DNA of 64,000 nucleotides from Variovorax terrae (GTDB lineage Bacteria; Pseudomonadota; Gammaproteobacteria; Burkholderiales; Burkholderiaceae_C): positions 1 through 64,000 of the forward strand of contig NZ_JALGBI010000001.1 of NCBI RefSeq assembly GCF_022809125.1. The letters run 5' to 3'. Shown here piece after piece: positions 34,980 through 43,989 of the stretch. The position numbers and the translations under genes were made by a program. Numbering within the stretch: position 1 is the first letter of the stretch; each line of letters begins with the position of its first letter. The notes under the pieces are model-generated. The model searched no databases and was not told the DNA's origin. It saw nothing but the letters and a program-made list of their open reading frames with translations.

Positions 34980-35531
34980 ATGAAGACGGACAACAGATAC
35001 TCGTCGACGGCGATCGCGATCCACTGGCTGGCTGCGCTGTTGATCTTTGGCGCCATCGCGATGGGGGTCTACATGACCAGCCTGCAGCTTTCGCCGACCA
35101 GGCTCAAGCTTTATAACTGGCACAAGTGGCTGGGCATCACCATCCTGGCGCTCTCGCTGGTGCGAGTGCTCTGGCGCGCAACGCATCGCCCGCCGGTTGA
35201 TCTGCCCATGCCCGGTTGGCAGCGCCACGCGGCACATCTGACGCATTGGACGCTGTACGCGCTTTTTCTGGCGGTGCCGCTGGCGGGCTGGACCTACAGT
35301 TCCGCGTCCGGTTTTCCGGTGGTGGTGTTCGGTGTGCTCCCGCTACCCGACCTGGTGGCGCCGGACCGGTCCCTCGCGGAGGTGCTCAAGGCGCTTCATG
35401 TCGGCTTGGCCCTGGCACTGGGCGCGGTGATCGCCCTGCACGTGGCGGCGGTCTGCAAGCATCAATGGCTGGACCGCGACCAGATCCTGTTCCGCATGCT
35501 GCCCCGTGTATTTGGAAGGCAAGCACCATGA
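34980..35531 (+). CDS. Cytochrome b561 family protein
   Basis: A 183-residue, four-span membrane cytochrome. Heme-ligand His occur in AIHWLAALLIFG, YNWHKWLGITIL, KALHVGLALALG and ALHVAAVCKHQWLDRD. The length and pattern equal the CybB/YceJ group. Stop overlaps the start of a yceI gene, reproducing the yceJ-yceI pairing of E. coli. Probably passes electrons between quinol and the periplasm. Confidence 0.92.
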   Translation: MKTDNRYSSTAIAIHWLAALLIFGAIAMGVYMTSLQLSPTRLKLYNWHKWLGITILALSLVRVLWRATHRPPVDLPMPGWQRHAAHLTHWTLYALFLAVPLAGWTYSSASGFPVVVFGVLPLPDLVAPDRSLAEVLKALHVGLALALGAVIALHVAAVCKHQWLDRDQILFRMLPRVFGRQAP

Positions 35532-36088
35532 AGCCGTGGATCGTTGCCGCCGTCACTGGTTTCCTCGTCGCCGCCGCACCGGCGTGGGCGCAGAAGATTG
35601 AATCGGCCCAAAGCGAAATCGCGTTCACCATCCGGCAGCTCGGTGTACCGGTTGAAGGGCGTTTCACGAAGTTCAGCGGGAACATCGCCTTCGACCCGAA
35701 GAAGCCTGATACCGGCAAGGTGGCCTTTGTCATCGATACCGCCAGCGCCCGATTCGGCGCACCGGAGACCGACGAGGAGGCAGCGAAGGCCCCGTGGTTC
35801 AACGCCGCACGGTTCCCGCAAGCCAGCCTGGAGTCCACCGCCATCAGGGCGGCGGGCAGCGGCAAATACGAGGTGGCGGCCAAGCTGAGTATCAAGGGCG
35901 CCGCCAGAGACGTGAGTGTCCCGGTGACGTTGACGAAGAGCGGCGCGGTGACATTCGCCACCGGCGCATTCACGATCAAACGGCTGGATTTCAAAATCGG
36001 CGATGGAGAGTGGTCGGACACCTCGATGGTCGCCAATGAGGTCCAGGTGAAATTCAAGCTCGCGCTGTCAGGCATGGCAGCGCTTTAA
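35528..36088 (+). CDS. YceI-family periplasmic protein, copy 2
   Basis: A 186-residue protein with signal peptide ending AAPAWA, then QKIESAQSEIAFTIRQLGVPVEGRFTKFSG, the YceI lipocalin start. APWFNAARFPQASLESTAI and KLSIKGAARDVSVPVTL follow. No Cys. ATG overlaps the cytochrome stop by four bases. Confidence 0.92.
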   Translation: MKPWIVAAVTGFLVAAAPAWAQKIESAQSEIAFTIRQLGVPVEGRFTKFSGNIAFDPKKPDTGKVAFVIDTASARFGAPETDEEAAKAPWFNAARFPQASLESTAIRAAGSGKYEVAAKLSIKGAARDVSVPVTLTKSGAVTFATGAFTIKRLDFKIGDGEWSDTSMVANEVQVKFKLALSGMAAL

Positions 36089-36104
36089 TCAACAGGCGGA
36101 TCTC

Positions 36105-36665
36105 ATGAAAAAACTCCTGCTCGCTCTCCTGGCGGCTTCGGCCTGCGTGGGGGCCCAATCGGCTACTTACAACCTCGATCCGCTGCACACGCACGTCATC
36201 TTCGAGATCGACCACATCATCTCGACCAACCGCGGCCGGTTCGACAGGAAGGAAGGGGCCGTGGAGTTCGATCCCCAGGCTCAGAAAGGCCGTGTCGACT
36301 TGACCGTGGATATGCTTTCCATCAACACCGGAGTGGCGCCTTTCAACAAGCAGCTCCAGGGCAAGGATTTCTTCAACGTGGAGCAGTTCCCGACTGCCAA
36401 GTTCACAGCCGACGACTTCGTCTTCAGCGGTGACAAGGTGGTGGAGGTCAATGGCAATCTCACGCTCGTGGGCAAGACCAACCCGGTCAAGCTGAAGGCG
36501 CTTCGCTTCACCTGCTTCGAGAACAAGATGCTCAAGCGTGAAGTTTGCGGCGGGGATTTCGAGGCAACCATCACGCGCAGCCAATGGGGCATGGTGTGGG
36601 GCATTGATCGCGGTTTTCCGGACAACCTGCGGCTGCTGATCCAGGTCGAGGGCATCAAGCAGTGA
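36105..36665 (+). CDS. YceI-family periplasmic protein, copy 3
   Basis: A 186-residue protein with signal peptide MKKLLLALLAASACVGAQS, then YNLDPLHTHVIFEIDHI. DFFNVEQFPTAKFTADDFVF and NGNLTLVGKTNPVKLKALRF are typical. A Cys pair (FTCFEN, EVCGGD) is shared with the copy at 21079 but absent from its operon partner. Third gene of the b561 operon. Confidence 0.92.
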   Translation: MKKLLLALLAASACVGAQSATYNLDPLHTHVIFEIDHIISTNRGRFDRKEGAVEFDPQAQKGRVDLTVDMLSINTGVAPFNKQLQGKDFFNVEQFPTAKFTADDFVFSGDKVVEVNGNLTLVGKTNPVKLKALRFTCFENKMLKREVCGGDFEATITRSQWGMVWGIDRGFPDNLRLLIQVEGIKQ

Positions 36666-36731
36666 CCGTGCCTGCCTGGGGCGCATGAAGTCTCCCCACG
36701 ATTTTCAGTTCCGTGAGTTCGGGCGCTGCTG

Positions 36732-37553
36732 ATGCCGATGGCCGACGTGGGCACGATGCTGGTTTTCGGTGCCGTTCTTTTGGGCGCGGGCTTCGTGGCG
36801 GGCTTCCTCGGCGGGATGATCGGCGCCGGCGGAGGGCTCATCGTCATTCCCATTCTCTATCACACCTTCACGGGTCTGGGGGTCGACCCGGCGGTGCGGA
36901 TGCATCTAGTGGTCGGGACTGCGTTGGCCGCGGTCGTCCCAACCTCGCTGCTGGGCGCGCGTGCCCATTGGCTGCGAGGCAACGTCGATCGCACCATCGT
37001 CAAGCGGCTCGCTTTGCCGATCTTCTTCGGCGCGTCACTGGCCGGAGCCGTATCGGGTCATCTTGGCAACAGGGCGCTTAGCCTCGGCTTCGTACTGGCC
37101 GCTGCTTTGGTGTCGCTCAATATGATGCTGAAGACCGGCGTGAAGCTGGGCAACGGCTTGCCGGGCCGGTTCTGCACAGGCGTGATCGGAGCCGCAATCG
37201 GATCGGTCTCCACGCTGGTCGGCATTGGGGGCGCCACTCTGACGGTGCCCGTGCTCCATGCCTTTCGCACGCCGATGCCGGTCGCCGTGGGGACGGCAGC
37301 AACGCTCGGAGCGCTGATCGGGTTGCCGGGGGCGATCGCTTTCATGATCGGCGGCTGGGGTGATGTCCGCGTGCCGCCCGGAAGCCTTGGCTATGTCAAT
37401 GGGGTGGCGGCGGCCCTTATCTTTCCGGCCAGTGCGGTTGCGGTTTCCTGGGGCGCCCGGTTCACACGGCAAGTGAACGAGCGTGCTCTTCGCGCCATGT
37501 TTGCGGCCTTTCTCGCGCTCACCGCGGCGCGAATGCTCTTTTCCTTGCCCTGA
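36732..37553 (+). CDS. TauE/SafE-family membrane permease
   Basis: A 273-residue permease with about eight spans. GFVAGFLGGMIGAGGGLIVIPIL and the repeat GSVSTLVGIGGATLTVPVL are the duplicated family motifs. Members export sulfite, sulfoacetate or other small acids. Follows the YceI pair after 66 bases on the same strand. Confidence 0.9.
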   Translation: MPMADVGTMLVFGAVLLGAGFVAGFLGGMIGAGGGLIVIPILYHTFTGLGVDPAVRMHLVVGTALAAVVPTSLLGARAHWLRGNVDRTIVKRLALPIFFGASLAGAVSGHLGNRALSLGFVLAAALVSLNMMLKTGVKLGNGLPGRFCTGVIGAAIGSVSTLVGIGGATLTVPVLHAFRTPMPVAVGTAATLGALIGLPGAIAFMIGGWGDVRVPPGSLGYVNGVAAALIFPASAVAVSWGARFTRQVNERALRAMFAAFLALTAARMLFSLP

Positions 37554-37688
37554 AGGCGGCGTTGTCGACTTGGTCTTGCGGATGGGGGCGACAGAGCACA
37601 GATGAGCCTTGGCGCGGCTTGCCGGGCTTTTCTTCAATTTCGTTCCGGCATTCGCTCAAGCTCCGGGTGTTTCTACAATCGGGCGTTC

Positions 37689-38291
37689 ATGGCACTCCTT
37701 GCGCGTCAACTGGCCGGGGCCGTCGTCGGCCCATTCGATCTCGAGCTCGAGGCCGGCCGCTGCACGGTCGTGACCGGGCCTTCGGGCGTGGGCAAGAGCC
37801 TGCTGCTGCGCATGCTGGCCGACCTGGACCCCTGCCGCGGCGAGGTCAGCCTCGACGGCTGTTCGCGCAGCAGCATGAGCGGCCCCGCGTGGCGGCGGCA
37901 GGTGACCTATGTGGCGGCCGAACCGGGCTGGTGGGCCGACCGTGTCCGCGCGCATTTTGATGACCTGGAGGCGGTGCGCTCGCTGCTGCCGGATTTCGGT
38001 CTGGCGGACAAGCTGCTGGACCAGCCCGTCTCGCAACTCTCCACCGGCGAACGCCAGCGCATGGCGATGGTGCGCGCCCTCGTGCGCCAGCCGCGCTTTC
38101 TGCTGCTGGACGAGCCGACGTCTGCGCTCGATGCCGACACCACGCTGCAGGTGGAGGCCGCCTTCCAGCGGCTCAAGCAGCAGGGCATGGGCCTGCTGGT
38201 GGTGACCCACAACGAGGCGCAGGCGCAGCGCCTGCACGATCGCCGCCTGCGCATGACGCGGCAGGGGCTGGCGGAAGAGGCCCGCGCATGA
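37689..38291 (+). CDS. fetA: ABC transporter ATPase, FetA/YbbL-like
   Basis: A 200-residue ATPase with ATG at 37689. Walker A GPSGVGKS, signature LSTGERQR and Walker B FLLLDEP are in order; the short length and the FetB partner identify the FetAB iron-exporter type. The stop overlaps the fetB start by four bases. Here GC content and codon use shift to those of the core chromosome. Confidence 0.85.
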   Translation: MALLARQLAGAVVGPFDLELEAGRCTVVTGPSGVGKSLLLRMLADLDPCRGEVSLDGCSRSSMSGPAWRRQVTYVAAEPGWWADRVRAHFDDLEAVRSLLPDFGLADKLLDQPVSQLSTGERQRMAMVRALVRQPRFLLLDEPTSALDADTTLQVEAAFQRLKQQGMGLLVVTHNEAQAQRLHDRRLRMTRQGLAEEARA

Positions 38292-39085
38292 ATGCCCTGC
38301 CCGTCACCGCCTTCGACCTGGCCCTGGCATCGACCCTGGTGCTGCTGTGCGCCGGCCTGTCGTTGGTGCTCGCGCTGTCGATCCACCGTGCCCTGCTGTG
38401 GGCGGCCGTGCGCATGGTGGTGCAGCTCTTGCTGGTCGGGCTGGTGCTGCGCGCCGTGTTTGCCCTGTCGTCGCCGTGGCTGACCGGCCTGATCGCGGCC
38501 GCGATGATTGCCGCCGCGGCCTACGAGGTGGGTTCGCGGCAGGAGCGCCGCTTCGCCGGGCGCTGGCACTACGTCGTCGGCGGCACCTCGGTGGCGCTGC
38601 CCACCATCGCCATCACCGTGCTGGCGCTCATCACCACGCTGCGGCCCGAGCCCTGGTACGACGCGCGCCACGCCATCCCGCTGGCCGGCATCATCCTGGG
38701 CAACGTGATGAACGCGGCCAGCCTCGCGCTCAACAGCGTCTTCACCGCGGTGTGGCGCGAGCGCGCGGCGATCGAGGCGCGCCTGGCGCTGGGCGACGAC
38801 CGCTATGCCGCGTTCGGCGGCATCGTGCGCCAGGCAGTGCGCGGCGGGCTGATTCCGTCGATGAATCAGATGGCCGCGGCCGGCATCATCACGCTGCCGG
38901 GCATCATGACGGGCCAGATCCTGGCCGGCATGGACCCGCTGCTGGCCGCGCGCTACCAGATCCTGCTGATGTTCCTGCTGGTGGGCGGTAGCTTCCTCGG
39001 CGTGGCCGGCGCCTCGCTGCTGGCGGCCTGGCGCCTGACCGACGAGCGCGACCGGCTGCGGCTGGACCGGCTCGAACAGCGCTAG
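38288..39085 (+). CDS. fetB: FetB/YbbM-like membrane exporter
   Basis: A 265-residue UPF0014-family membrane protein with about seven spans. YEVGSRQERRF, PLAGIILGNVMNAASLALNS and LPGIMTGQILAGMDP are family signatures. With FetA it forms a putative iron or metal exporter. Confidence 0.9.
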   Translation: MNALPVTAFDLALASTLVLLCAGLSLVLALSIHRALLWAAVRMVVQLLLVGLVLRAVFALSSPWLTGLIAAAMIAAAAYEVGSRQERRFAGRWHYVVGGTSVALPTIAITVLALITTLRPEPWYDARHAIPLAGIILGNVMNAASLALNSVFTAVWRERAAIEARLALGDDRYAAFGGIVRQAVRGGLIPSMNQMAAAGIITLPGIMTGQILAGMDPLLAARYQILLMFLLVGGSFLGVAGASLLAAWRLTDERDRLRLDRLEQR

Positions 39086-39098
39086 CGCGAGTCGCCGG

Positions 39099-40307
39099 TC
39101 AGAAATCCACCAGGCTCAGGCCCACGCTGAGCACCGTGCGGCGGCGGTTGTAGTCGACCAGGCTGTCGCCGTAGCCGCTGAAGATCTGCGTGTGAAAGCG
39201 CAGGCCGCTGGTTTCGGCGTTGCCCAGGGTGCGCAGCCACTCCAGCCGCACCGAGCCGCGCGCGTCGGCGCTCAGCGAGTGGCGCACCGTCATGCCGAAG
39301 GTGTTGGTCTTGTTGGGGTTCCAGAAGCCTGCCACCTCGGCGCGGCCAATGTAGTCGCTGATGCCGGGGTTGTCGTCATCGGCCGCGCTTTCGCGCAGGC
39401 GCTGCCAGACGCGGCCCTGCAGGCGGAAGGCGTCGCCCTTTTCCATGCCGGCCATCAGGTACACGCGGTTCCAGCTGCGCGACAGCGGCAGGCTCTGGCC
39501 GTTGGACTGGTGCACCGCGCCGATGCCGCTGTAGCGCAGGCGCCAGCCGTGGCCGAGTTCCGCATCGGTCGGGTAGATGTAGATGATCTCGGGCTCGTGG
39601 TCGGTGTTGCGGAACGGGCGCGAGATCGCGCCGTTGAAGAGCTGCCAGTAGCTTTGCTGGGTGTAGCCGAACCACAGCGAGTCGCGGGCGTGCTCCTGGT
39701 CGTGCGTGAGCAGGCCCTGCGCGATCTTGGTGCGCACCGAGAGCTGGATGCGCGTTTCGTAGCGCTGGTAGGGCTGGTAGGACGCGGTGTGGCCGGGGCT
39801 GGGCGAGCTCGGCGCGGTGTTCACGCTGTTGGAGCCGATCCATGACAGGCTCAGGGGGCGGTAGCCGCGGATGCCGAAGGTGCCGCAGTCGGTGGCTTCC
39901 TCCAGCTCCCAGAAGCGCGACAGGTCGCTGGCCTGCGGGTTGCGGCAATCGGTCTTGCGCGTGCCGGCGCTCAGCGCCACGGCCTGCTCGGCTGCGCGCT
40001 CGGCGCCGGGGTCGGTATGGGCGGGTGGCATGGCTGCGGCCGTGGCCGCCGAAGCCGCGGTGGCAGCGCGCGGCTCGCTGGCCTGCTGGCGCGCCCACTG
40101 GTCGAAGCAGGCCAGCCGGGCGTCCTTGTCGTGGCCGAGGGCGGCGCACTGCTGCCAGCCGGGCGCCGCGGCGTCGGCCGCGGACTGGGCCCGCGCCGGG
40201 CCGGGCAGCAGGAGGGCGGCGCAGGCGCTGCCGGCGACGGCTACTGCCAGCCCGGCTGCTTGCGCAGGATGAAGGCGCGCTCGGCGCCGTTGGCGGTGTT
40301 CTTCCAT
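39099..40307 (-). CDS. pldA: Outer-membrane phospholipase A (OMPLA)
   Basis: A 402-residue protein. The signal peptide ends GPARA. The mature N-terminus is Ala-rich (QQCAALGHDKDARLACFDQWA) before the beta-barrel. The catalytic stretch GAVHQSNGQSLPLSRSWNR holds the His and Ser of OMPLA. C-terminal LSVGLSLVDF ends in Phe. The start at 40307 overlaps the preceding gene by 67 bases, which I accept because no other start leaves an intact signal peptide. Confidence 0.88.
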   Translation of the reverse strand: MEEHRQRRRARLHPAQAAGLAVAVAGSACAALLLPGPARAQSAADAAAPGWQQCAALGHDKDARLACFDQWARQQASEPRAATAASAATAAAMPPAHTDPGAERAAEQAVALSAGTRKTDCRNPQASDLSRFWELEEATDCGTFGIRGYRPLSLSWIGSNSVNTAPSSPSPGHTASYQPYQRYETRIQLSVRTKIAQGLLTHDQEHARDSLWFGYTQQSYWQLFNGAISRPFRNTDHEPEIIYIYPTDAELGHGWRLRYSGIGAVHQSNGQSLPLSRSWNRVYLMAGMEKGDAFRLQGRVWQRLRESAADDDNPGISDYIGRAEVAGFWNPNKTNTFGMTVRHSLSADARGSVRLEWLRTLGNAETSGLRFHTQIFSGYGDSLVDYNRRRTVLSVGLSLVDF

Positions 40308-40684
40308 GTTCCCCTGATTTCCTTGCCGCATGACGCTTCGACCACCTGGCCGTTCCAGGTGGCCGCAATGTTACGCCCGTCGATCGATTCCTCGAGCGTG
40401 AACACGCCTTCGTCGACATCACCCACCACCTGTGCCTGCGCGCCGTCGCGGCGGATCGTGCCTTTCACGCTTTCGGCGAACTCGGGGTGTTTTTCGAGCT
40501 GCAGCACGGCGCCCTGGGGCTCGCCTGCGAACTCGGCGCGCCACAGGCCGTACAGCTGCAGGTGGTTCACCTCGGCCGCCTTCAGGCAGGCCGCCGCTGG
40601 CGCATTTGGGGCTGCGTTTTGGGCCAAGGTCCAGGTGCAGAGGACGTTGAGTGCTATCAAAAAGAGAGCATTCCGCCCGTTCAT
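40241..40684 (-). CDS. Small secreted protein of unknown function
   Basis: A 147-residue protein with signal peptide ending TWTLAQ. The mature part HLQLYGLWRAEFAGEPQGAVLQLEKHPEF...GTWNGQVVEASCGKEIRGTWKN-like text suggests a beta-rich, lipocalin-like fold. ATG overlaps the helicase stop by four bases, and its own 3' end overlaps pldA, so the three form one operon. A 17 bp GCTATC...GAGAGC palindrome is built into its signal-peptide codons. Confidence 0.75.
   Translation of the reverse strand: MNGRNALFLIALNVLCTWTLAQNAAPNAPAAACLKAAEVNHLQLYGLWRAEFAGEPQGAVLQLEKHPEFAESVKGTIRRDGAQAQVVGDVDEGVFTLEESIDGRNIAATWNGQVVEASCGKEIRGTWKNTANGAERAFILRKQPGWQ
40653..40669. repeat. 17 bp dispersed palindrome, copy A
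   Basis: GCTATCAAAAAGAGAGC lies in the signal-peptide codons of the small secreted protein. One of four 17-bp copies sharing GCTAT at one end and AGC at the other. Confidence 0.55.
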
Positions 40685-42789
40685 GCGACGCGCTCCTCGG
40701 CCGCTGCGGCGCTCTCCTGGGCCTTCTTGGCGAATTCGGCGCGCAGCGCCTTGAGCTTCTCGCGCGGGTCCTCGCGGGTGGTGGCCTTCTCCAGCGCCAT
40801 CTCGGCGATGAAGCGGCTGGGCTGCGCGGCCACCATCTCGCGGCCTTTCTTGCGCCGCTTGGTCCAGCTCACGGCCAGCGAGCGCTGGGCGCGGGTGATG
40901 CCCACGTACATCAGGCGGCGCTCCTCCTGCAGGCGCTGCAGCAGGCCCTCGCTCATCGGGCCGTCGGCGCGGCCGGTGGGGTTGTCCTCGTCGCCGAGCT
41001 TGAACGGCAGCAGGCCCTCGGTCACGCCCACCAGCATCACGTGCGGCCACTCCAGGCCCTTGGCGGCGTGCAGCGTGGACAGCGTCACCACGTCCTGGTC
41101 CTTCTCGCGCTCGCTGATGGTGGACAGCAGCGAGATGGTCTGCGCCACTTCGAGCAGCGACTTCACCTCGCTGGAGTTGCTCACGCCCGCCGCGTCGTCG
41201 ATCTGGCCGCCGCAGCGCTGCGCCATCCAGTCGCAGAACTCCATCACGTTGGTCCAGCGCGAGGCGGCCAGCTTCTCGCTGTCCTCGCCGTCGTACAGGT
41301 GCTTCTCGTAGCCGATCTCCTTGAGCCAGTCGGCCAGGAAGGCGCGCGCATCCTCGGCGCCGAGGGTGCGGCGGGCGCGGAACTCCAGGTCGTTCACGTA
41401 GCGGCCGAACTCGTGCAGGCCGCCCACGGCGCGCGCCGACAGCACGCTCGGCAGGCTGCTGGAGAACAGCGCCTCGAACAGGCTCAGCTTGTACTGGCTG
41501 GCGAACACGCCCAGGCTCTGCAGCGTCTGGTGGCCGATGCCGCGCTTCGGGGTGGTTACCGCGCGCAGGAAGGCCGGGTCATCGTCATTGTTGACCCACA
41601 GGCGGAACCAGGCGCACAGGTCCTTGATTTCGGCGCGGTCGAAGAAGCTCTGGCCGCCCGAGACCTTGTACGGAATCTGCGCCTTGCGCAGCGCCTGCTC
41701 GAACACCCGGGCCTGGTGATTGGCGCGGTACAGCACGGCGAAGTCGCGGAAGGCCTTGTGCTGCCCGCCGCTGGTGGAGACATCCGTGCCGGCGCGCAGC
41801 GACTGGATGCGCGCCACCGTGCGCTCGGCCTCGTGCTCCTCGTTGTCGGCATCGACGATGCGCACCGGCTCGCCTTCGCCGAGCTCGGAGAACAGGGTCT
41901 TGGGAAACAGCTTGGGGTTGGGCCCGATCACGTTGTTGGCTGCGCGCAGGATGGCGCTGGTGGAGCGGTAGTTCTGCTCCAGCTTGATGACCTTGAGGTT
42001 CGGGAAATCGACCGGCAGCTTGCGCAGGTTGTCCAGCGTGGCGCCGCGCCAGCCGTAGATCGACTGGTCGTCGTCGCCCACCGCGGTGAAGCGCGCGCGC
42101 TCGCCCACCAGCAGCTTGAGCACCTCGTATTGGGTGGCGTTGGTGTCCTGGTATTCGTCCACCAGCACGTGGCCGAGCGCGGCCTGCCATTTGGCGCGCA
42201 CTTCGGGGAAGTCCTTGAGCAGCTTGAGCGGCAGGCCGATCAGGTCGTCGAAGTCCACGCTCTGGTAGGCCGTGAGCCGCTCCTCGTAGCGCGCCATGAT
42301 GCGCGCGGTCACGCGCTCGTTGTCGTCCTTGGCCTGGGCTTCAGCCTGCGCCGCGTTCAGGCCCATGTTCTTCCACAGGCTGATGGCCCACTGCCACTGG
42401 CGCGCGGTGGCCGCGTCGGTGCTGCCGCCGCAGTCCTTGAGGATGCTGGTCACGTCGTCGCTGTCCAGGATGCTGAACTGGGGCTTGAGGCCCAGCACCG
42501 CGCCGTCCTCGCGCATCATGCGCACGCCCAGGGCGTGGAAGGTGCAAACCACCACCTGCTTGGCGTCGCGCCCGATCAGGCTCTTGGCGCGCTCGCGCAT
42601 CTCGGCGGCCGCCTTGTTGGTGAAGGTGATGGCCGCGATGCGCTTGGGCTCCAGCCCGGCCTGGATCAGCCGCCCGATCTTGTGGGTGATCACCCGCGTC
42701 TTGCCCGAACCGGCCCCCGCCAGCACCAGGCAGGGCCCATGCAGGTAGTTGACGGCTTCTTGTTGGGCGAGATTCAGGCCAGCGGACAT
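40681..42789 (-). CDS. rep: Rep/UvrD-family ATP-dependent DNA helicase
   Basis: A 702-residue superfamily 1A helicase starting MSAGLNLAQQEAVNYLHGP. Motif I GAGSGKT, Ia FTNKAAAEMRER, II DEYQDTN, III GDDDQSIYGWRGA, IV EQNYRS, V LSTLHAAKGLEW and VI YVGITRAQ are all present. Length and the NLAQQEAVNY start favour Rep, which removes proteins ahead of replication forks with PriA-type restart, over UvrD. The Lys/Glu-rich tail is common in beta-proteobacterial members. Confidence 0.93.
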   Translation of the reverse strand: MSAGLNLAQQEAVNYLHGPCLVLAGAGSGKTRVITHKIGRLIQAGLEPKRIAAITFTNKAAAEMRERAKSLIGRDAKQVVVCTFHALGVRMMREDGAVLGLKPQFSILDSDDVTSILKDCGGSTDAATARQWQWAISLWKNMGLNAAQAEAQAKDDNERVTARIMARYEERLTAYQSVDFDDLIGLPLKLLKDFPEVRAKWQAALGHVLVDEYQDTNATQYEVLKLLVGERARFTAVGDDDQSIYGWRGATLDNLRKLPVDFPNLKVIKLEQNYRSTSAILRAANNVIGPNPKLFPKTLFSELGEGEPVRIVDADNEEHEAERTVARIQSLRAGTDVSTSGGQHKAFRDFAVLYRANHQARVFEQALRKAQIPYKVSGGQSFFDRAEIKDLCAWFRLWVNNDDDPAFLRAVTTPKRGIGHQTLQSLGVFASQYKLSLFEALFSSSLPSVLSARAVGGLHEFGRYVNDLEFRARRTLGAEDARAFLADWLKEIGYEKHLYDGEDSEKLAASRWTNVMEFCDWMAQRCGGQIDDAAGVSNSSEVKSLLEVAQTISLLSTISEREKDQDVVTLSTLHAAKGLEWPHVMLVGVTEGLLPFKLGDEDNPTGRADGPMSEGLLQRLQEERRLMYVGITRAQRSLAVSWTKRRKKGREMVAAQPSRFIAEMALEKATTREDPREKLKALRAEFAKKAQESAAAAEERVA

Positions 42790-42970
42790 CGTGCGTGGGA
42801 GGCAAAGCGCACGATGATACCTGCGGGGTGTAACGGCGGCAGTCCGCCTGCCGGCGTGGCGGCGGGCGATTGGGCGAGGAAGGCGGACGTTGCCTGGAAA
42901 AGAGGGGAAAAGCCGGTGCGAATGCCGCAGAACGGCGCATCCGGCCCGCCGGCTGGCGGGCCGGGCGGCT

Positions 42971-43954
42971 TCAGTCCACGCGGCCGATGCGCTTGACGAG
43001 CGCCGCCATGGCGAGCGCCTCGGCCTGCACAAAGCGCTCGAACTCGGGCGCATCCTGGAACTGGAAGCTGCTGCCGGCCGTGGCCAGGTTCTGCCTGGCA
43101 CGCGGGTCGTCCACCGCGGCGCGCGCCGCCTGGCGCAGTTTGGCCATCACCGGCTCGGGCGTGCCGGCCGGCGCGAACAGGCCGGCCCATTGCGAGTAGG
43201 TCACGGGCACGCCCAGCTCCTTGAGGCTGGGCACCTCGGGCAGCATGGGCAGGCGGCCTTCGCCCCAGTGCGCGAGCGCGCGCAACTTGCCCGCGCGGAT
43301 GTGCTGCATCACGCTCGAAGGCCCGGTGGACAGCGCGTCCACCTGGCCCGACAGCAGCGCCAGCACGGCCGGGCCGGCGCCGGTGTAGGGCACATGCAGC
43401 ATGAAGGTGTGGGTCGCGGCCTTGAGCTGCTCCATCGGCACGTGCATGGTGCCGTAGTTGCCCGAGGAGCCGAAGGTCACGCTGCCGGGCTTGGCCCTGG
43501 CGTGGGCGATGAAGTCGGCATAGGTCTTCCAGGGGCTGTCGCCGCGCACCACCAGCACCGTGGGGTCGGCCGAGAAGCGCGCCACCGGGCGCAGCTGGTC
43601 CAGCGTGAACAGCGGGGCGCGCTGCAGCACCTTGTCGGCCTCGGGCAGCACCACGATGGACGACAGCGCCATCAGCAGGCTGTAGCCGTCGGGCTTGGCC
43701 TTGGCCACCTGGGCCATGCCGATGCCGCCGCCGGCGCCGCCCTTGTTCTCCACCACCACGCTCTGCCCGAGCGCGCGGCCCATGGCGTCGGCCACCGGTC
43801 GGCCGACGGTGTCGGCCACGCCGCCGGGCGGGAACGGCACCAGCATGCTCACGGGGCGGTTGGGGTAGCTGTCCTGCGCCCGGGCCGGGGCGGCCAGGAG
43901 CGGCGACAGGGCGCTCAGGCCCAGCAGGTGCAGGGCGGTGCGGCGTTGGATCAT
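42971..43954 (-). CDS. Bug/TctC-type tripartite tricarboxylate receptor
   Basis: A 327-residue periplasmic receptor. The Tat-like signal IQRRTALHLLGLSALSPLLA is followed by YPNRPVSMLVPFPPGGVADTVGRPVA, VVVENKGGAGGGIG and LHVPYTGAGPAVLALLSGQVDAL. GAGGAGACAC-type ribosome site upstream. It pairs with the FAH-family gene before it, under the divergent GntR regulator. Confidence 0.92.
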   Translation of the reverse strand: MIQRRTALHLLGLSALSPLLAAPARAQDSYPNRPVSMLVPFPPGGVADTVGRPVADAMGRALGQSVVVENKGGAGGGIGMAQVAKAKPDGYSLLMALSSIVVLPEADKVLQRAPLFTLDQLRPVARFSADPTVLVVRGDSPWKTYADFIAHARAKPGSVTFGSSGNYGTMHVPMEQLKAATHTFMLHVPYTGAGPAVLALLSGQVDALSTGPSSVMQHIRAGKLRALAHWGEGRLPMLPEVPSLKELGVPVTYSQWAGLFAPAGTPEPVMAKLRQAARAAVDDPRARQNLATAGSSFQFQDAPEFERFVQAEALAMAALVKRIGRVD

Positions 43955-43989
43955 GGTGTGTCTCCTCAGGGTTTCTGTGCCGTGGGCGC

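Noticed and set aside
40651..42996. Long plus-strand open frame of about 780 codons opposite the Rep helicase
   Set aside because: It is a low-complexity Ala/Gly/His/Val-rich shadow of a high-GC gene; the minus strand carries all helicase motifs.
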